NCBI RefSeq assembly: GCF_030719215.1
Contig: NZ_CP120983.1
Coordinates: 1,302,001 to 1,366,000 of the forward strand
Source: Streptomyces sp. Alt3
Lineage (GTDB): Bacteria > Actinomycetota > Actinomycetes > Streptomycetales > Streptomycetaceae
DNA length: 64,000 nt
Direction: 5' to 3'
Every line of letters starts with the position of its first letter. Within the stretch, counting starts at the first letter, position 1. Below are positions 42,991 through 52,223 of this stretch, piece by piece. The position numbers were made by a program, and so were the translations under genes. A model generated the notes under the pieces. It was given only the letters and a program-made list of their open reading frames with translations, was not told where the DNA came from and did no database searches.

Positions 42991-43320
42991 TCACCGGTTG
43001 CGCGGGGTGACCTCCGACATCCGGGACCAGTCGTCCCCGGGCACCTCGACGTTGATGATCTCCGGGACCTCGCTGACGAGCTCCGACATGGTGTCGATCG
43101 CGGCCTTGAAGTGCTCGGAGTTCACATGCGCCACGCCGGCCTCCTGCGAGGCGAACGCCTCCAGCAGGACGAACTGGTCGGGATTCTCGACGCTGTAGGA
43201 CCAGTCGAAGAAGAGGTTGCCCGGCTCCTGACGGGTGGCCAGGGTGAACTCCTCGACGGCCGGGAGCCAGTTGTCACGCTCGGCGCTGCGCACGGTGAAC
43301 CTGACGGCGATGAAGATCAT
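42991..43320 (-). CDS. Putative quinol monooxygenase (ABM domain)
   Basis: 109 residues, the size of YgiN/ABM proteins. The fold-defining parts are IFIAVRFTVRSAERDNW, EPGNLFFDWSYSVENPDQFVLLEAFAS and HVNSEHFKAA. These dimeric alpha/beta-barrel proteins oxidise quinols or aromatic compounds without cofactor. It lies 104 bases downstream of allantoicase, separated by a hairpin. Confidence 0.85.
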   Translation of the reverse strand: MIFIAVRFTVRSAERDNWLPAVEEFTLATRQEPGNLFFDWSYSVENPDQFVLLEAFASQEAGVAHVNSEHFKAAIDTMSELVSEVPEIINVEVPGDDWSRMSEVTPRNR

Positions 43321-43327
43321 GGCGACT

Positions 43328-43357
43328 CCTGGTCGGGACGACGACGTCCCGACCAGG
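43328..43357 (-). terminator. Hairpin after the allantoin genes
   Basis: Perfect 12-nt arms CCTGGTCGGGAC and GTCCCGACCAGG around a 6-nt loop. It follows the allantoicase stop and ends 8 bases before the next start codon, so it may also affect translation of the ABM gene. Confidence 0.65.
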
Positions 43358-43423
43358 GTCCCATATCCCCCCAGGCCGGACAGGAACCGGCACACCCACC
43401 CGGACTGCGCGCGGTGTGCGGGG

Positions 43424-44539
43424 CTATCCGCCGAGCGCCTCGTGACGTGCGGCCAGCCGCGCCGCCCCTTCCTCGGTCAGCGAGCCGAAGAGCCGCAGCC
43501 GGGAGATCCCGCCGTCCGGGAAGATGTCGATCCTGACGTGCGTGCCGCGCACGGGTGCCGGCAGGACGAAGCGGTGGTTCGTGTCGGGCTGGAGACGGGT
43601 CCGGGGCAGGAGGTCCGCCCACTCGGCGCCTTCGCCGTCACGGACCGAAATCGCCGCCCAGCCCGCCGCGTTGCCCTTGAGGTAGGCGGTGTCGATCTCG
43701 ACGGCCCGGATCTCCGACCGGTCCGCCAGCCGGTACCGGATCCAGTCGTTGCCCTTGTCCCGCCGGCGGCGGGTCTCCCAGCCGTCGTCCATCTTGCGGG
43801 ACCTGCCCGGTGCGATGGTGTTGGTGGCCGGCGAGTAGAAGCGGTCGGACGCGTCCTCGACCTCGCCGCCGTTCTCCAGGGCGGCCAGGTCGAACGTACC
43901 GAGGGCGGCCAGCCACCCGGGGTCGGGTGCCACCTCGCCGTGGACGCGCAGCCGGGCGATGCCCCCGTCTGGGTGCTGGTTGACCCGCAGGTGGGTGAAG
44001 CGCTGCCCCGCGTCGACGGCGAAGCCGTTGGCCGCGTGGCCGCCGACTGCCGTGCGCGGGACGAGGGTTGTCCACTTCACGTCGGGCGCGAGGAGGTCCT
44101 CGGGGGACGGGGAGCCGGGCAGCGAGGTCGCCTCGACGGAGACCGACTGCGGGTAGTTGCCGCGGAAGTGCGCGGTGTCGACTATCAGCCCGCGCACCAC
44201 GCCGGGAGCACCGAGGCGCACGAGCGCCCAGTCGTGGTCCTCGTCGGTGGGGTGCGGGTCGGCGGCGCCGGTACCGCGCCGGCGGCGGGTCTCCCAGCCG
44301 TCCATGATCTTGCCCTTGTGCCCGAAGCGCTCGGGGTCGAACTCGGCGGGCTCCGGCTTCAGAAGGTTCTCGCGCTCGGCGAAGAACTCGTCGTTGGCGG
44401 CGATGACCCCCGCACCGAGACGCCGGTCGGCGAGGTCGACGAGGTGGGTGAAGGGGAAGTCGGCGGTGCGGTAGTCGGCGTACGGGTCGCCTCCCCCGTA
44501 CGGGCTCGCGTCGCCGGTGAAGTGCGGTGTCGCCGTCAT
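43424..44539 (-). CDS. alc: Allantoicase
   Basis: 371 residues with two copies of the allantoicase domain. The marker KIMDGWETRRRR occurs near residue 80 and again as KMDDGWETRRRR, and each repeat ends in an HLRVNQHPDGGIARLR / HVRIDIFPDGGISRLR block. It hydrolyses allantoate to ureidoglycolate and urea. It starts 2 nt after allantoinase and follows it in the pathway, so the pair is one operon, presumably under AllR. Confidence 0.95.
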   Translation of the reverse strand: MTATPHFTGDASPYGGGDPYADYRTADFPFTHLVDLADRRLGAGVIAANDEFFAERENLLKPEPAEFDPERFGHKGKIMDGWETRRRRGTGAADPHPTDEDHDWALVRLGAPGVVRGLIVDTAHFRGNYPQSVSVEATSLPGSPSPEDLLAPDVKWTTLVPRTAVGGHAANGFAVDAGQRFTHLRVNQHPDGGIARLRVHGEVAPDPGWLAALGTFDLAALENGGEVEDASDRFYSPATNTIAPGRSRKMDDGWETRRRRDKGNDWIRYRLADRSEIRAVEIDTAYLKGNAAGWAAISVRDGEGAEWADLLPRTRLQPDTNHRFVLPAPVRGTHVRIDIFPDGGISRLRLFGSLTEEGAARLAARHEALGG

Positions 44540-44541
44540 GG

Positions 44542-45885
44542 TCAGTGGTTCCTCTCGAGGAGACGGCCGGTGGGTTCGGCGAGTACGCCGTCGGCCGCGA
44601 TCCGCTTGCCGCGCAGCCAGGTGGACCTGACGACGCCGTGCAGCGTCCTGCCCGCGTAGGCGGTGACCTGGTTGCGGTGGAAGAGTCCGGCCGGATCGAC
44701 GGTGAAGGTCTCCTCGGGGGCGAGGACCGCGAAGTCCGCGTCCCGTCCGGCCTCGACGGCGCCCTTGCGGGTCAGTCCGGCGAGGGCTGCCGGGGCCGCC
44801 GACATCCAGCGGGCCACGTCGTCGAGGGTGTGACCGCGTCGGCGGGCCTCGGTCCAGATCGCGGGCAGCCCGAGCTGGAGGGAGGAGATACCGCCCCACG
44901 CGGAGGCGAAGTCGGGGGTCTTGAGGTCCGTGGTGCAGGGCGAGTGGTCGGAGACGATGCAGTCGATCGTGCCGTCGGCGAGCCCCGCCCAGAGTGCGTC
45001 CTGGTTGACGGCCTCACGGATCGGCGGACAGCACTTGAACTCCGTCGCCCCGTCCGGGACCTCCTCGGCGGTCAGGGTGAGGAAGTGCGGGCACGACTCG
45101 ACACTCACACGCACCCCCTCCCGCTTGGCGGCGGCGATCTGCGGCAGCGCGTCGCTGGAGGAGAGGTGAAGGACGTGTACGCGGGCGTCCAGACGCCGGG
45201 CCTGGGCGATGAGGCCCTCGATCGCGGCGTTCTCGGCGTCACGCGGGCGGGACGCCAGGAAGTCGGCGTACTTCTCCCCGCTCCTCTGCGGCGCTTCGGC
45301 CAGGTGGTGCGGATCCTCGGCGTGCACGATCAGCAGTCCGCCGAATCCGGCGATCTCCGCCATGGACCGGGCCAGTTGCTCCTGGTCGAGCTCGGGGAAC
45401 TCCTCGACGCCGGAGGGCGAGAGGAAGCATTTGAAGCCGAACACCCCGGACTCGTACAGCGGGCGCAGATCCTTCGTGTTGGACGGGATCGCACCGCCCC
45501 AGAAGCCGGTGTCGATGTGCGCCTTGGGCGCGGCCACCTGCTGCTTGACGCGCAGGTTCTCGACCGTCGTGGTCGGCGGGAGGGAGTTCAGCGGCATGTC
45601 GAGGAGCGTGGTGATGCCGCCCGCGGCCGCCGCCCGGGTGGCGGTCCAGAAGCCCTCCCAATCGGTGCGGCCGGGGTCGTTCACATGGACATGGGTGTCG
45701 ACGAGCCCCGGCATCAGGACGTCGTCGCCGAAGTCCTCGACGCGGGCGCCGGCCGGCACCTCGGCGTCGTACGGCAGGACCGCCTCGATCTTCCCGCCGG
45801 CGACGAGGACCGCCGCGGCGCGGGTTCCCTCGGGGGTGACGACGCGCGTCGAGCGGAGTACCAGCTTCACGTCCACACCGGGCAC
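44542..45885 (-). CDS. allB: Allantoinase
   Basis: 447 residues from GTG with GGAG 5 nt upstream; a TTG further upstream at 45909 is less likely because it falls within a palindrome. The amidohydrolase metal motif [16 protein letters not shown], the carboxylated Lys in [10 protein letters not shown] and DHSPC late in the sequence are intact. It opens the hydantoin ring of allantoin to allantoate. A candidate AllR operator overlaps its leader. Confidence 0.95.
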   Translation of the reverse strand: MPGVDVKLVLRSTRVVTPEGTRAAAVLVAGGKIEAVLPYDAEVPAGARVEDFGDDVLMPGLVDTHVHVNDPGRTDWEGFWTATRAAAAGGITTLLDMPLNSLPPTTTVENLRVKQQVAAPKAHIDTGFWGGAIPSNTKDLRPLYESGVFGFKCFLSPSGVEEFPELDQEQLARSMAEIAGFGGLLIVHAEDPHHLAEAPQRSGEKYADFLASRPRDAENAAIEGLIAQARRLDARVHVLHLSSSDALPQIAAAKREGVRVSVESCPHFLTLTAEEVPDGATEFKCCPPIREAVNQDALWAGLADGTIDCIVSDHSPCTTDLKTPDFASAWGGISSLQLGLPAIWTEARRRGHTLDDVARWMSAAPAALAGLTRKGAVEAGRDADFAVLAPEETFTVDPAGLFHRNQVTAYAGRTLHGVVRSTWLRGKRIAADGVLAEPTGRLLERNH

Positions 45886-45904
45886 CTGTGCTCCTTCACT
45901 CGGA

Positions 45905-45921
45905 TTCAACGATTTGTTGAA
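45905..45921. promoter_or_regulatory. Candidate AllR operator, motif A (allB/allR)
   Basis: Perfect palindrome TTCAAC-N5-GTTGAA in the leader of allB. A same-spaced variant, ATCAAC-N5-ATTGAA, occurs upstream of malate synthase. Confidence 0.6.
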
Positions 45922-46008
45922 GGAGTCTTCACTCGGGAAAGCGGCCCGTCAAGACCTCGCCTCCACCGTGTGACGACCAGTGGACCATGAACCATGCCGC
46001 TTGGAGAT

Positions 46009-46023
46009 TTCCACAAAGTAAAA
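46009..46023. promoter_or_regulatory. Candidate AllR operator, motif B (allB/allR)
   Basis: TTCCAC-AAA-GTAAAA, an imperfect palindrome in the allB-allR gap. A related TTCCAC-N3-GAGGAA lies upstream of malate synthase next to the motif A variant. The rest of the 333-base gap shows no gene. Confidence 0.45.
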
Positions 46024-46218
46024 GTTCATTTTCGCCAGACGGAACGTAGAATGGGCCAGGAGCGGCATCGCCGCGCTTCGGGCCGAACACGGGCCGGATC
46101 GCCGACACCAGGACAAAACAGGTCCTGACCGGCAAGGACGCCGCACCGGGAGCAGTGGGCCGATCGGGAACAGCCCGGTAGGCTGCTGCCTTGCCTCCGC
46201 TTCGAAAGGACCGTTGAC

Positions 46219-47019
46219 GTGCCGCCGTCTCACGCCAGCACATCCGACTCCAAGCCCGCCGGTCCCAGCGGCGGCGTGCAGTCCCTGGAGCGCGCCTTCG
46301 ACCTGTTGGAGCGCATGGCGGACGCCGGGGGCGAGGTCGGGCTCAGCGAACTCTCCGCGAGCAGCGGACTCCCGCTCCCCACCATCCACCGTCTGATGCG
46401 CACCCTGGTCGTGTGCGGCTACGTGCGCCAGCAGCCCAACCGGCGTTATGCGCTGGGTCCCCGGCTGATCCGTCTCGGCGAGTCCGCGTCCCGGCTGCTG
46501 GGGACCTGGGCACGGCCGTACCTCCAGCGCCTGGTCGAGGAGACCGGTGAGACGGCGAACATGGCACTGCTCGACGGGGACGAGATCGTCTACGTCGCCC
46601 AGGTGCCGTCGAAGCACTCGATGCGGATGTTCACCGAGGTCGGCCGACGGGTGCTCCCCCACTCCACCGGTGTCGGCAAGGCGCTCCTCGCGCACACCCC
46701 GGCGGACGAGGTACGCGCGCTGCTGGCCCGCACGGGCATGCCGGCCGCCACCGAGAAGACGATCACCACGCCGGACGGTTTCCTCGACGCGCTGGAACAG
46801 GTGCGCAGGGCGGGCTACGCGGTCGACGACAACGAGCAGGAGATCGGCGTCCGCTGCCTCGCGGTGTCGGTGCCCGACTCCCCCACCTCGGCCGCCATCT
46901 CCATCTCCGGGCCCGCGGGCCGGGTCACGGAGACCGCGACCGAGCGGATCGTGCCGATCCTCCAGGAGGTCGCGAAGGAGCTCTCCGTGGCCCTGGCCAG
47001 CAGCGGGCCGGCTGCCTGA
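46219..47019 (+). CDS. allR: IclR-family regulator of allantoin utilisation
   Basis: 266 residues from GTG, AAAGGA upstream. The N-terminal winged helix (VQSLERAFDLLERM, LSELSASSGLPLPTIHRLMRTL) leads to an IclR effector domain (PHSTGVGKALLAHTP, CLAVSVPD), which in AllR proteins senses glyoxylate or allantoate. Divergent from allB-alc, the classic arrangement. It likely represses these genes and, by shared motifs, malate synthase. Confidence 0.9.
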   Translation: MPPSHASTSDSKPAGPSGGVQSLERAFDLLERMADAGGEVGLSELSASSGLPLPTIHRLMRTLVVCGYVRQQPNRRYALGPRLIRLGESASRLLGTWARPYLQRLVEETGETANMALLDGDEIVYVAQVPSKHSMRMFTEVGRRVLPHSTGVGKALLAHTPADEVRALLARTGMPAATEKTITTPDGFLDALEQVRRAGYAVDDNEQEIGVRCLAVSVPDSPTSAAISISGPAGRVTETATERIVPILQEVAKELSVALASSGPAA

Positions 47020-47067
47020 GGCCGAGGGCGGACACACCGGGCCCGGACGAGGCCCGGCAGGATGTGT

Positions 47068-47749
47068 TCAGGCCGGGGCGGGGGCCGTCAGCCGGCCGTC
47101 CCGCATCGTCACCGTCCCGTCCACCAGGCCGAGGTGCGCCCGGTCGTGTGTGACCAGGACCGTGGCCGTCGACCGTTCGCGGGTCAGTCCGGCCAGCAGG
47201 TCCAGGACCGCGGCGCCCCGTTCATGGTCGAGCGCGCTGGTGGGTTCGTCGACGAGCAGCACCGCGGGCTCGTTCATCAGAGCCCGTGCGATGTTGACCC
47301 GCTGACGCTGACCACCGGAGAGCTCGTGCGGCCTGCGGTCGGCCTCGTCGGCCAGACCGACCGCGTCCAGGAGTTCCCGGGCCCTGGCCAGGGCGGCACG
47401 TGCCAGGCCCTCCGGACAGGTGCTTCATCACCAGTACCTGCTCCGCGGCGGTGAGCGACGGCAGCAGGTTCGGCTGCTGGAAGACGATGCCGACGCGATC
47501 CCGGCGCAGGGCCGCCTTCTCCGCCCGGCCGAGCCCGGTGGTGTCCGTCCCCGCGACGACGACCTTCCCCCGGTCCGGGGTGACCAGCGTGGCCGCGACG
47601 GCGAGCAGGCTGGACTTGCCGGAACCCGAGGGCCCGACGACCGCGGTGAGTGTGCCCGCGGCCACGTGCAGGGAGACCCGGTCCAGAGCGGTCAGCCGGG
47701 TGTCGCCGTCGGGGTAGGTGAGGGTGACGTCGGTGAGGGTGAGTGTCAT
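47068..47749 (-). pseudogene. ABC transporter ATPase with an apparent frameshift
   Basis: The first frame gives Walker [10 protein letters not shown] and Q-loop VFQQPNLLPSL, then runs into noise after VLVMKHLSGG. A second frame resumes with ELLDAVGLADEADRRPHELSGGQRQRVN-type coding, Walker [13 protein letters not shown] and H-loop VTHD. The break lies near 47408-47420 and equals one extra base or two missing bases. The gene pairs with the FtsX-type permease upstream (MacB-like exporter). Either the transporter is inactivated or the base is a sequencing error. Confidence 0.75.
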
Positions 47750-48858
47750 CGGGCGCTCCCGAGTGCGATGAGGGGGTCGACAGCGGTGATCCGCCTGATG
47801 GACAGGGCGGCTCCGAGCGCGCCGAGGACGATCATGACGGCGGCCGGCACGAGGACGGTGGACGCGTCGAGGACGAACGGCACGGCGCCGTCCCCGCCGC
47901 CGACGAGCGCACCGATGCCCGCGGCGAGCGCGGTGCCGATGCCGGTGCCGGCCGCCAGCATCACGACGGCCTGCCCGAGCGCGTCCCGCAGCAGGTACGG
48001 GGTGGAGGCGCCCAGCGCCTTGAGCACGGCGACGTCGGCGCTGCGCTGGATGGTCCAGACGGTGAAGAAGGCCCCGACGACCAGGGCGGAGATGGCGAGG
48101 AGGAAGCCCCGCATCAGCTGGAGCGAGCCGTTCTCCGCCTGGTAGGAGCCGATCGCGGTGAGCGATTCGTCCAGGGTCAGGGTGCGGGTACCGGCCGCCT
48201 CGTCACCGGCCGCGAGGTCGGCGCCGTGGGCCGTCAGCGCGATCACCGTGGCCCGCTGCCCGACCGGACTGCCCTGCCCATCGCCTTCTTCCCCGTTCCC
48301 GTTCCCGCCGAGGTTCTGCCAGTCGTCGAGCGAGGTCCACACCACCGGGGTGTGGCTGTACGAGGCGTCGCCCGAGACCGCGCCGACGGTCACCTCCGAG
48401 CCGCCCAGCCGCAGGGTGTCCCCGGGACCGGCACCGAGGCCGTCGGCGGCCTGCCGGGAGAGCACCACGCGGCCCGCCGCCACCGTCCCGGGCGCCAGCC
48501 CGCCGTCCGGGCGGACACCGAACGCCGAGACCGCGGCCGTGCGGCGCCCGTCGGCGGTGGCGGCGTCCAGCGTCCGGATGCCGAGGGGCTCGGCGGCTGT
48601 GACACCGGGCGCGGCCCAGGTGCGCCAGGCGCTCTCCTCGACGGCCGATTCCGTGAACGACACCGACCGGCCGTCCGGCGGGGCGGCGAACGCGAGGCGT
48701 TCGGCGTCAAGCCCCGTGACGGCCGAGGTGTTCTCCCTGGCCAAGCCGGCCGTCAGGCCGGACAACAGGCCCACGAGCAGCGTGATCAGCACCACGACCG
48801 TGCCCATGAGCGCGAAACGGCCCTTTGCGAACCGGAGATCTCTCCATGCGACGAACAT
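47746..48858 (-). CDS. FtsX-like ABC transporter permease
   Basis: 370 residues. One N-terminal helix, a roughly 200-residue extracytoplasmic domain and three C-terminal helices with SADVAVLKALGAS, the FtsX/MacB layout. Ends in SIRRITAVDPLIALGSAR, typical of the family. Overlaps the frameshifted ATPase by 4 nt. Divergent from a two-component system that may sense the same cell-envelope stress. Confidence 0.88.
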   Translation of the reverse strand: MFVAWRDLRFAKGRFALMGTVVVLITLLVGLLSGLTAGLARENTSAVTGLDAERLAFAAPPDGRSVSFTESAVEESAWRTWAAPGVTAAEPLGIRTLDAATADGRRTAAVSAFGVRPDGGLAPGTVAAGRVVLSRQAADGLGAGPGDTLRLGGSEVTVGAVSGDASYSHTPVVWTSLDDWQNLGGNGNGEEGDGQGSPVGQRATVIALTAHGADLAAGDEAAGTRTLTLDESLTAIGSYQAENGSLQLMRGFLLAISALVVGAFFTVWTIQRSADVAVLKALGASTPYLLRDALGQAVVMLAAGTGIGTALAAGIGALVGGGDGAVPFVLDASTVLVPAAVMIVLGALGAALSIRRITAVDPLIALGSAR

Positions 48859-48968
48859 GACTCCAGGCTCGGCCCCCGGGCCCGGGCGGACATCGCCCTC
48901 GGGACGGGCGAGACATCAATCCTTCGGTTGACCTGCGGCGCGCCCGGCGCCTCTACGCTGGACGGACC

Positions 48969-50225
48969 ATGGATTCGCGTTCGCACACCACTGTCACCAC
49001 CGCACTGCGGCTCTGTCTGCACGCCCTGCTGGTCGGGCTGCTGGCGCTGACCGCGGTCCGCTCCACGAGCGGCACCGCGGTCGTCGTCCTGGCCGGGGTG
49101 ATGGCCGCGCTGTACGGTGCGGGCGCCCTGGCCCCGTACGTGCAGCCGCACACCCGGGCCGCCGCCGTCTGGCTCGCCGCGCTGGGCGCGGTGTGGCTGG
49201 CCCTGCTCGTCCTGTCGCCGGACGCCCTGTGGGTGGCCTTCCCGCTGTACTTCCTGCAACTGCACCTGCTCCCGGTGCGACGGGGAGTGCCTGCAGTGGT
49301 GGTCACCGCCGCCGCCGCCATCGCCTGCTTCGTCCTCCACAACCAGGCGGTCAACCCGGGCACCTTCATCGGTCCGCCGCTCGGGGCGGCGGTCGCCGTC
49401 GCGACCGTACTCGGCTACGACGCGCTGTACCGCGAGAGCGAGCGGCGTCGTGAGCTCATCGAGGAGCTGGTCTCCACCCGGGCGGAGCTGGCCGAGGCGG
49501 AACGCGCGGCGGGCACCCTGGCCGAGCGGGAGCGGCTGGCCCGCGAGATCCACGACACCCTCGCGCAGGGCCTGTCCAGCATCCAGCTGCTGCTGCGGGC
49601 CGCCGAGCGCACCCTCCCGGCGGACGCGCCGGCCACCGCACACGTGCGCCGGGCCCGTGGGACCGCCCAGGACAACCTGGCCGAGGCCCGCCGCTTCGTG
49701 AGGGCGCTGAGCCCGCCGGACCTGGAGCACGGCTCGCTGGCGGCGGCGCTGTCCCGGCTGGCCTCCCGCACCTCGACGCAGGAACTCACCGTGCGGTTCG
49801 CGGTCAGCGGTACGCCGGTGGCGCTGCCCACCCCGTACGAGGTGGCGTTGCTCCGTACCGCACAGTCCGCGCTGGCCAACGCGGTACGGCACTCGGGCGC
49901 GCGGCGGGCGGAGATCACCCTCAGCTTCATGGGGACGTCGGTGTCCCTGGACGTCGTGGACGACGGGCGCGGCTTCGACCCGGAGTCCTCGGGCGGGAGC
50001 CGGCGGAGCTCGGGGAGCGGGGGCTTCGGCCTGCCCGCCATGCGCTCGCGGGCACGTTCCCTGGGCGGCACGCTGAGCGTGGAGACGGCGCCGGGGCAGG
50101 GCACCGCACTGGCGGCCACCCTCCCGCTCCCAGCCGCTGCGGACAGGCGCGCCGCCTGGGAAGAACCTTCCGTAGCGGGAGAGACCGGCGGGAAGTTCTT
50201 CGGGGGAAAGGAGGCCGCCGCATGA
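48969..50225 (+). CDS. NarL-type sensor histidine kinase
   Basis: 418 residues. Four or five N-terminal membrane helices, then a coiled-coil (RESERRRELIEELVSTRAEL). HisKA_3 motif EREREIHDTLAQGLSS-like (here RLAREIHDTLAQGLSSIQLL) gives the phospho-His, and the ATPase domain has SALANAVRHSGA and GFGLPAMRSRARSLGG. The C-terminus ends in an extra 25-residue tail after the ATPase fold. Coupled to the response regulator by a 4-nt overlap. Confidence 0.92.
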   Translation: MDSRSHTTVTTALRLCLHALLVGLLALTAVRSTSGTAVVVLAGVMAALYGAGALAPYVQPHTRAAAVWLAALGAVWLALLVLSPDALWVAFPLYFLQLHLLPVRRGVPAVVVTAAAAIACFVLHNQAVNPGTFIGPPLGAAVAVATVLGYDALYRESERRRELIEELVSTRAELAEAERAAGTLAERERLAREIHDTLAQGLSSIQLLLRAAERTLPADAPATAHVRRARGTAQDNLAEARRFVRALSPPDLEHGSLAAALSRLASRTSTQELTVRFAVSGTPVALPTPYEVALLRTAQSALANAVRHSGARRAEITLSFMGTSVSLDVVDDGRGFDPESSGGSRRSSGSGGFGLPAMRSRARSLGGTLSVETAPGQGTALAATLPLPAAADRRAAWEEPSVAGETGGKFFGGKEAAA

Positions 50226-50854
50226 CCGGCCCGATCAGGCTGCTGCTGGCCGACGACCACCCGGTGGTCCGGGCGGGCCTGCGGGCCGTCCTCGACGCCG
50301 AACCGGACTTCGAGATCGTCGCCGAGGCGGCCACCGCCGAGCGGGCCGTCGCCCTCGCCGCCACCGGCGCCTTCGACGTCGTCCTGATGGACCTGCAGTT
50401 CGGCGACGGGATGCACGGATCGGAGGCCACCGCGGCAATCACTGCGGCGACGGACGCACCCCGCGTCCTGATCCTCACCACGTACGAGTCGGACGCGGAC
50501 ATCCTGGCCGCCGTCGAGGCGGGGGCCGGCGGCTACCTGCTCAAGGACGCCCCTCCGAACGAGCTGGCAGCGGCCGTACGCACGGCCGCAGCCGGCCGCT
50601 CCGCGCTCGCCCCGGCGGTCGCCCACCGCCTGATGGACCGGATGCGCACGCCCGCCCAGGCCCTGACCGGACGCGAGCTGGAGGTCCTCCAACTGGTCGG
50701 CGAGGGCCTGTCGAACCAGCAGATCAGCAAGCGGCTGTTCCTGAGCCAGGCGACGGTGAAATCCCATCTGGTGCACATCTACGCCAAGCTGGGCGTCGAC
50801 TCACGCACCTCGGCGGTCGCCGCCGCCACCGCGCGCAGGCTGATCCGCCGCTGA
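50222..50854 (+). CDS. NarL/LuxR-family response regulator
   Basis: 210 residues, full length. LLADDHPVVRAGL, phospho-Asp in VVLMDLQFGDG, LILTTYESD and LLKDAPPN define the receiver; the output helix-turn-helix is QQISKRLFLSQATVKSHLVHIYAKLG. Works with the kinase just upstream. The adjacent divergent ABC exporter is the natural target. Confidence 0.93.
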   Translation: MTGPIRLLLADDHPVVRAGLRAVLDAEPDFEIVAEAATAERAVALAATGAFDVVLMDLQFGDGMHGSEATAAITAATDAPRVLILTTYESDADILAAVEAGAGGYLLKDAPPNELAAAVRTAAAGRSALAPAVAHRLMDRMRTPAQALTGRELEVLQLVGEGLSNQQISKRLFLSQATVKSHLVHIYAKLGVDSRTSAVAAATARRLIRR

Positions 50855-50856
50855 AC

Positions 50857-51171
50857 TCACGGGTGGCGCGGAGGCTCCCCGAAGAGGTCCACGGCGCTCC
50901 GCACGTCCCGCAGGCCGGACGACAGTGCACTGACCGAGCCGATCGCCCCCGCGACAAGCAGCAGCGAACGGCGCAGCCGGGGGCTCTCGGGCCGCCCGCC
51001 GGCCGCCATGGCGTCCAGGGCCGCCAGCTCGTCCTCGGCGATCCCCCGGTCCGGGAACTCCGCGGGATGTCCGGCGAGTTCGCGGCGCAGCCGTGAGACG
51101 GCCGCACGCAGCTCCGTCACCCTCGGGTCCTCGCCGCTTCCGGTCAACCGCTCCTGCCCCACACTTCGCAA
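50857..51171 (-). CDS. DUF5955-like small protein
   Basis: About 104 residues from TTG at 51171 with GGGGGAG 7 nt upstream; alternatives are TTG 51174 and GTG 51192. It has a charged helical N-terminus (VTELRAAVSRLRRELAGHP), DRGIAEDELAALDAM and a hydrophobic C-terminal helix (LLLVAGAIGSVSALSSGL). It matches the Streptomyces DUF5955 pattern as I remember it. Convergent with the response regulator by 2 bases. Function unknown. Confidence 0.65.
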   Translation of the reverse strand: MRSVGQERLTGSGEDPRVTELRAAVSRLRRELAGHPAEFPDRGIAEDELAALDAMAAGGRPESPRLRRSLLLVAGAIGSVSALSSGLRDVRSAVDLFGEPPRHP

Positions 51172-51364
51172 CAAAGCACTCCCCCTACGCACGCCGTCGT
51201 GCCGGTGTCGACCTGGCCCCGGGCAGTGGTCAAGTGCTCGGGAACGTCCGCGAATCAGCGCCGTCAGAGGTGGCGTGCGCCACTGTGCGGACAAGGAACG
51301 AGGGTACCCCTGAGGGGTGACGATCAATCCGCCGGTACGGAAGACGCAGTGGTATCCAGGGCAC

Positions 51365-51970
51365 ATGGTTCACACACAACGGATCCCCGTGGTCGCCGGC
51401 GTGCTGCTCGCCGCGGGTGGCGGCCGTCGCCTCGGCGGGCGGCCGAAGGCCCTGCTGGAACACCGTGGCCGCCCCCTCGTCGAGCACGCGGTGCGCGCGC
51501 TGCGCAACGGCGGGTGCGGCCCCGTCCATGTCGTCCTGGGCGCGGCTGCCGAGGAGGTGCGCGATCTGGCGGACCTCTCCGCGTGCATGGTGACGGTGAA
51601 TCCGTCGTGGGAGGAGGGCATGGGCTCCTCGCTCCGGGCGGGACTGGCCTCCCTCTCCGGTTCGGACGCGGACGCCGCACTCGTCCTCCTGGTCGACCAG
51701 CCGGGCATCGGTGCGGAGGCGGTGGCCCGGGTCCGCTCTGCGTATCGCTCCCGGGCGGATCTGGCCGCCGCCGCGTACGACGGGGAGCGCGGGCACCCCG
51801 TGCTGTTCGGGGCCGACCACTGGGAGGAGGTCTCGGCGGGCGCGGTCGGGGACCAGGGGGCACGGGCCTACCTGAGGGCGCATCGCGACGCGATCACGCT
51901 CGTCGAGTGCTCCGACGTGGCGCGGGCACACGACATCGACACGGCGGCGGACCTGAGACACCTGGAGTGA
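51365..51970 (+). CDS. MobA-like nucleotidyltransferase
   Basis: 201 residues. The NTP-binding loop LLAAGGGRRLGGRPKALL, VVLGAAAEEV and VLLVDQPGIG (metal-binding Asp) are the NTP_transf_3 hallmarks of MobA/MocA/CoxC proteins, which load CTP or GTP onto molybdopterin. In purine catabolism this supports xanthine dehydrogenase, which fits the nearby allantoin genes. ATG chosen because the fold begins about ten residues later. Confidence 0.8.
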   Translation: MVHTQRIPVVAGVLLAAGGGRRLGGRPKALLEHRGRPLVEHAVRALRNGGCGPVHVVLGAAAEEVRDLADLSACMVTVNPSWEEGMGSSLRAGLASLSGSDADAALVLLVDQPGIGAEAVARVRSAYRSRADLAAAAYDGERGHPVLFGADHWEEVSAGAVGDQGARAYLRAHRDAITLVECSDVARAHDIDTAADLRHLE

Positions 51971-52039
51971 ACGGAACGTATCGGCCCTGGCACGCCGCGC
52001 CACCGTGACGGCACGTCCCTCGACCCGGAGAATCTCGAC

Positions 52040-52072
52040 ATCAACAAACCATTGAACTTCCACCATGAGGAA
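52040..52072 (+). promoter_or_regulatory. Candidate AllR operators upstream of malate synthase
   Basis: ATCAAC-N5-ATTGAA (52040-52056) and TTCCAC-N3-GAGGAA (52058-52072) stand side by side. Both have a counterpart with the same spacing in the allB-allR gap. Confidence 0.5.
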
Positions 52073-52223
52073 ACTAATATCCACTGATCAGAAGCTCATG
52101 GTTCCGCTTCCGGTCCTCGGCGGCACCCATGGCCGTATCTCGGAGCCCTGGCACCCCGTGCCGTCCCGGGCGACCCGGCGGCCGTGGATGCCTCCGTACC
52201 ACCCGCTGAAGGAGTGACAGCTC

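Noticed and set aside
42862..43005. Possible CRISPR-like repeats
   Set aside because: Only two exact 21-nt copies with an 8-nt gap and degenerate neighbours; no cas genes nearby.
44527..45990. Long plus-strand open frame over allantoinase
   Set aside because: Antisense shadow; the minus strand carries all amidohydrolase motifs.
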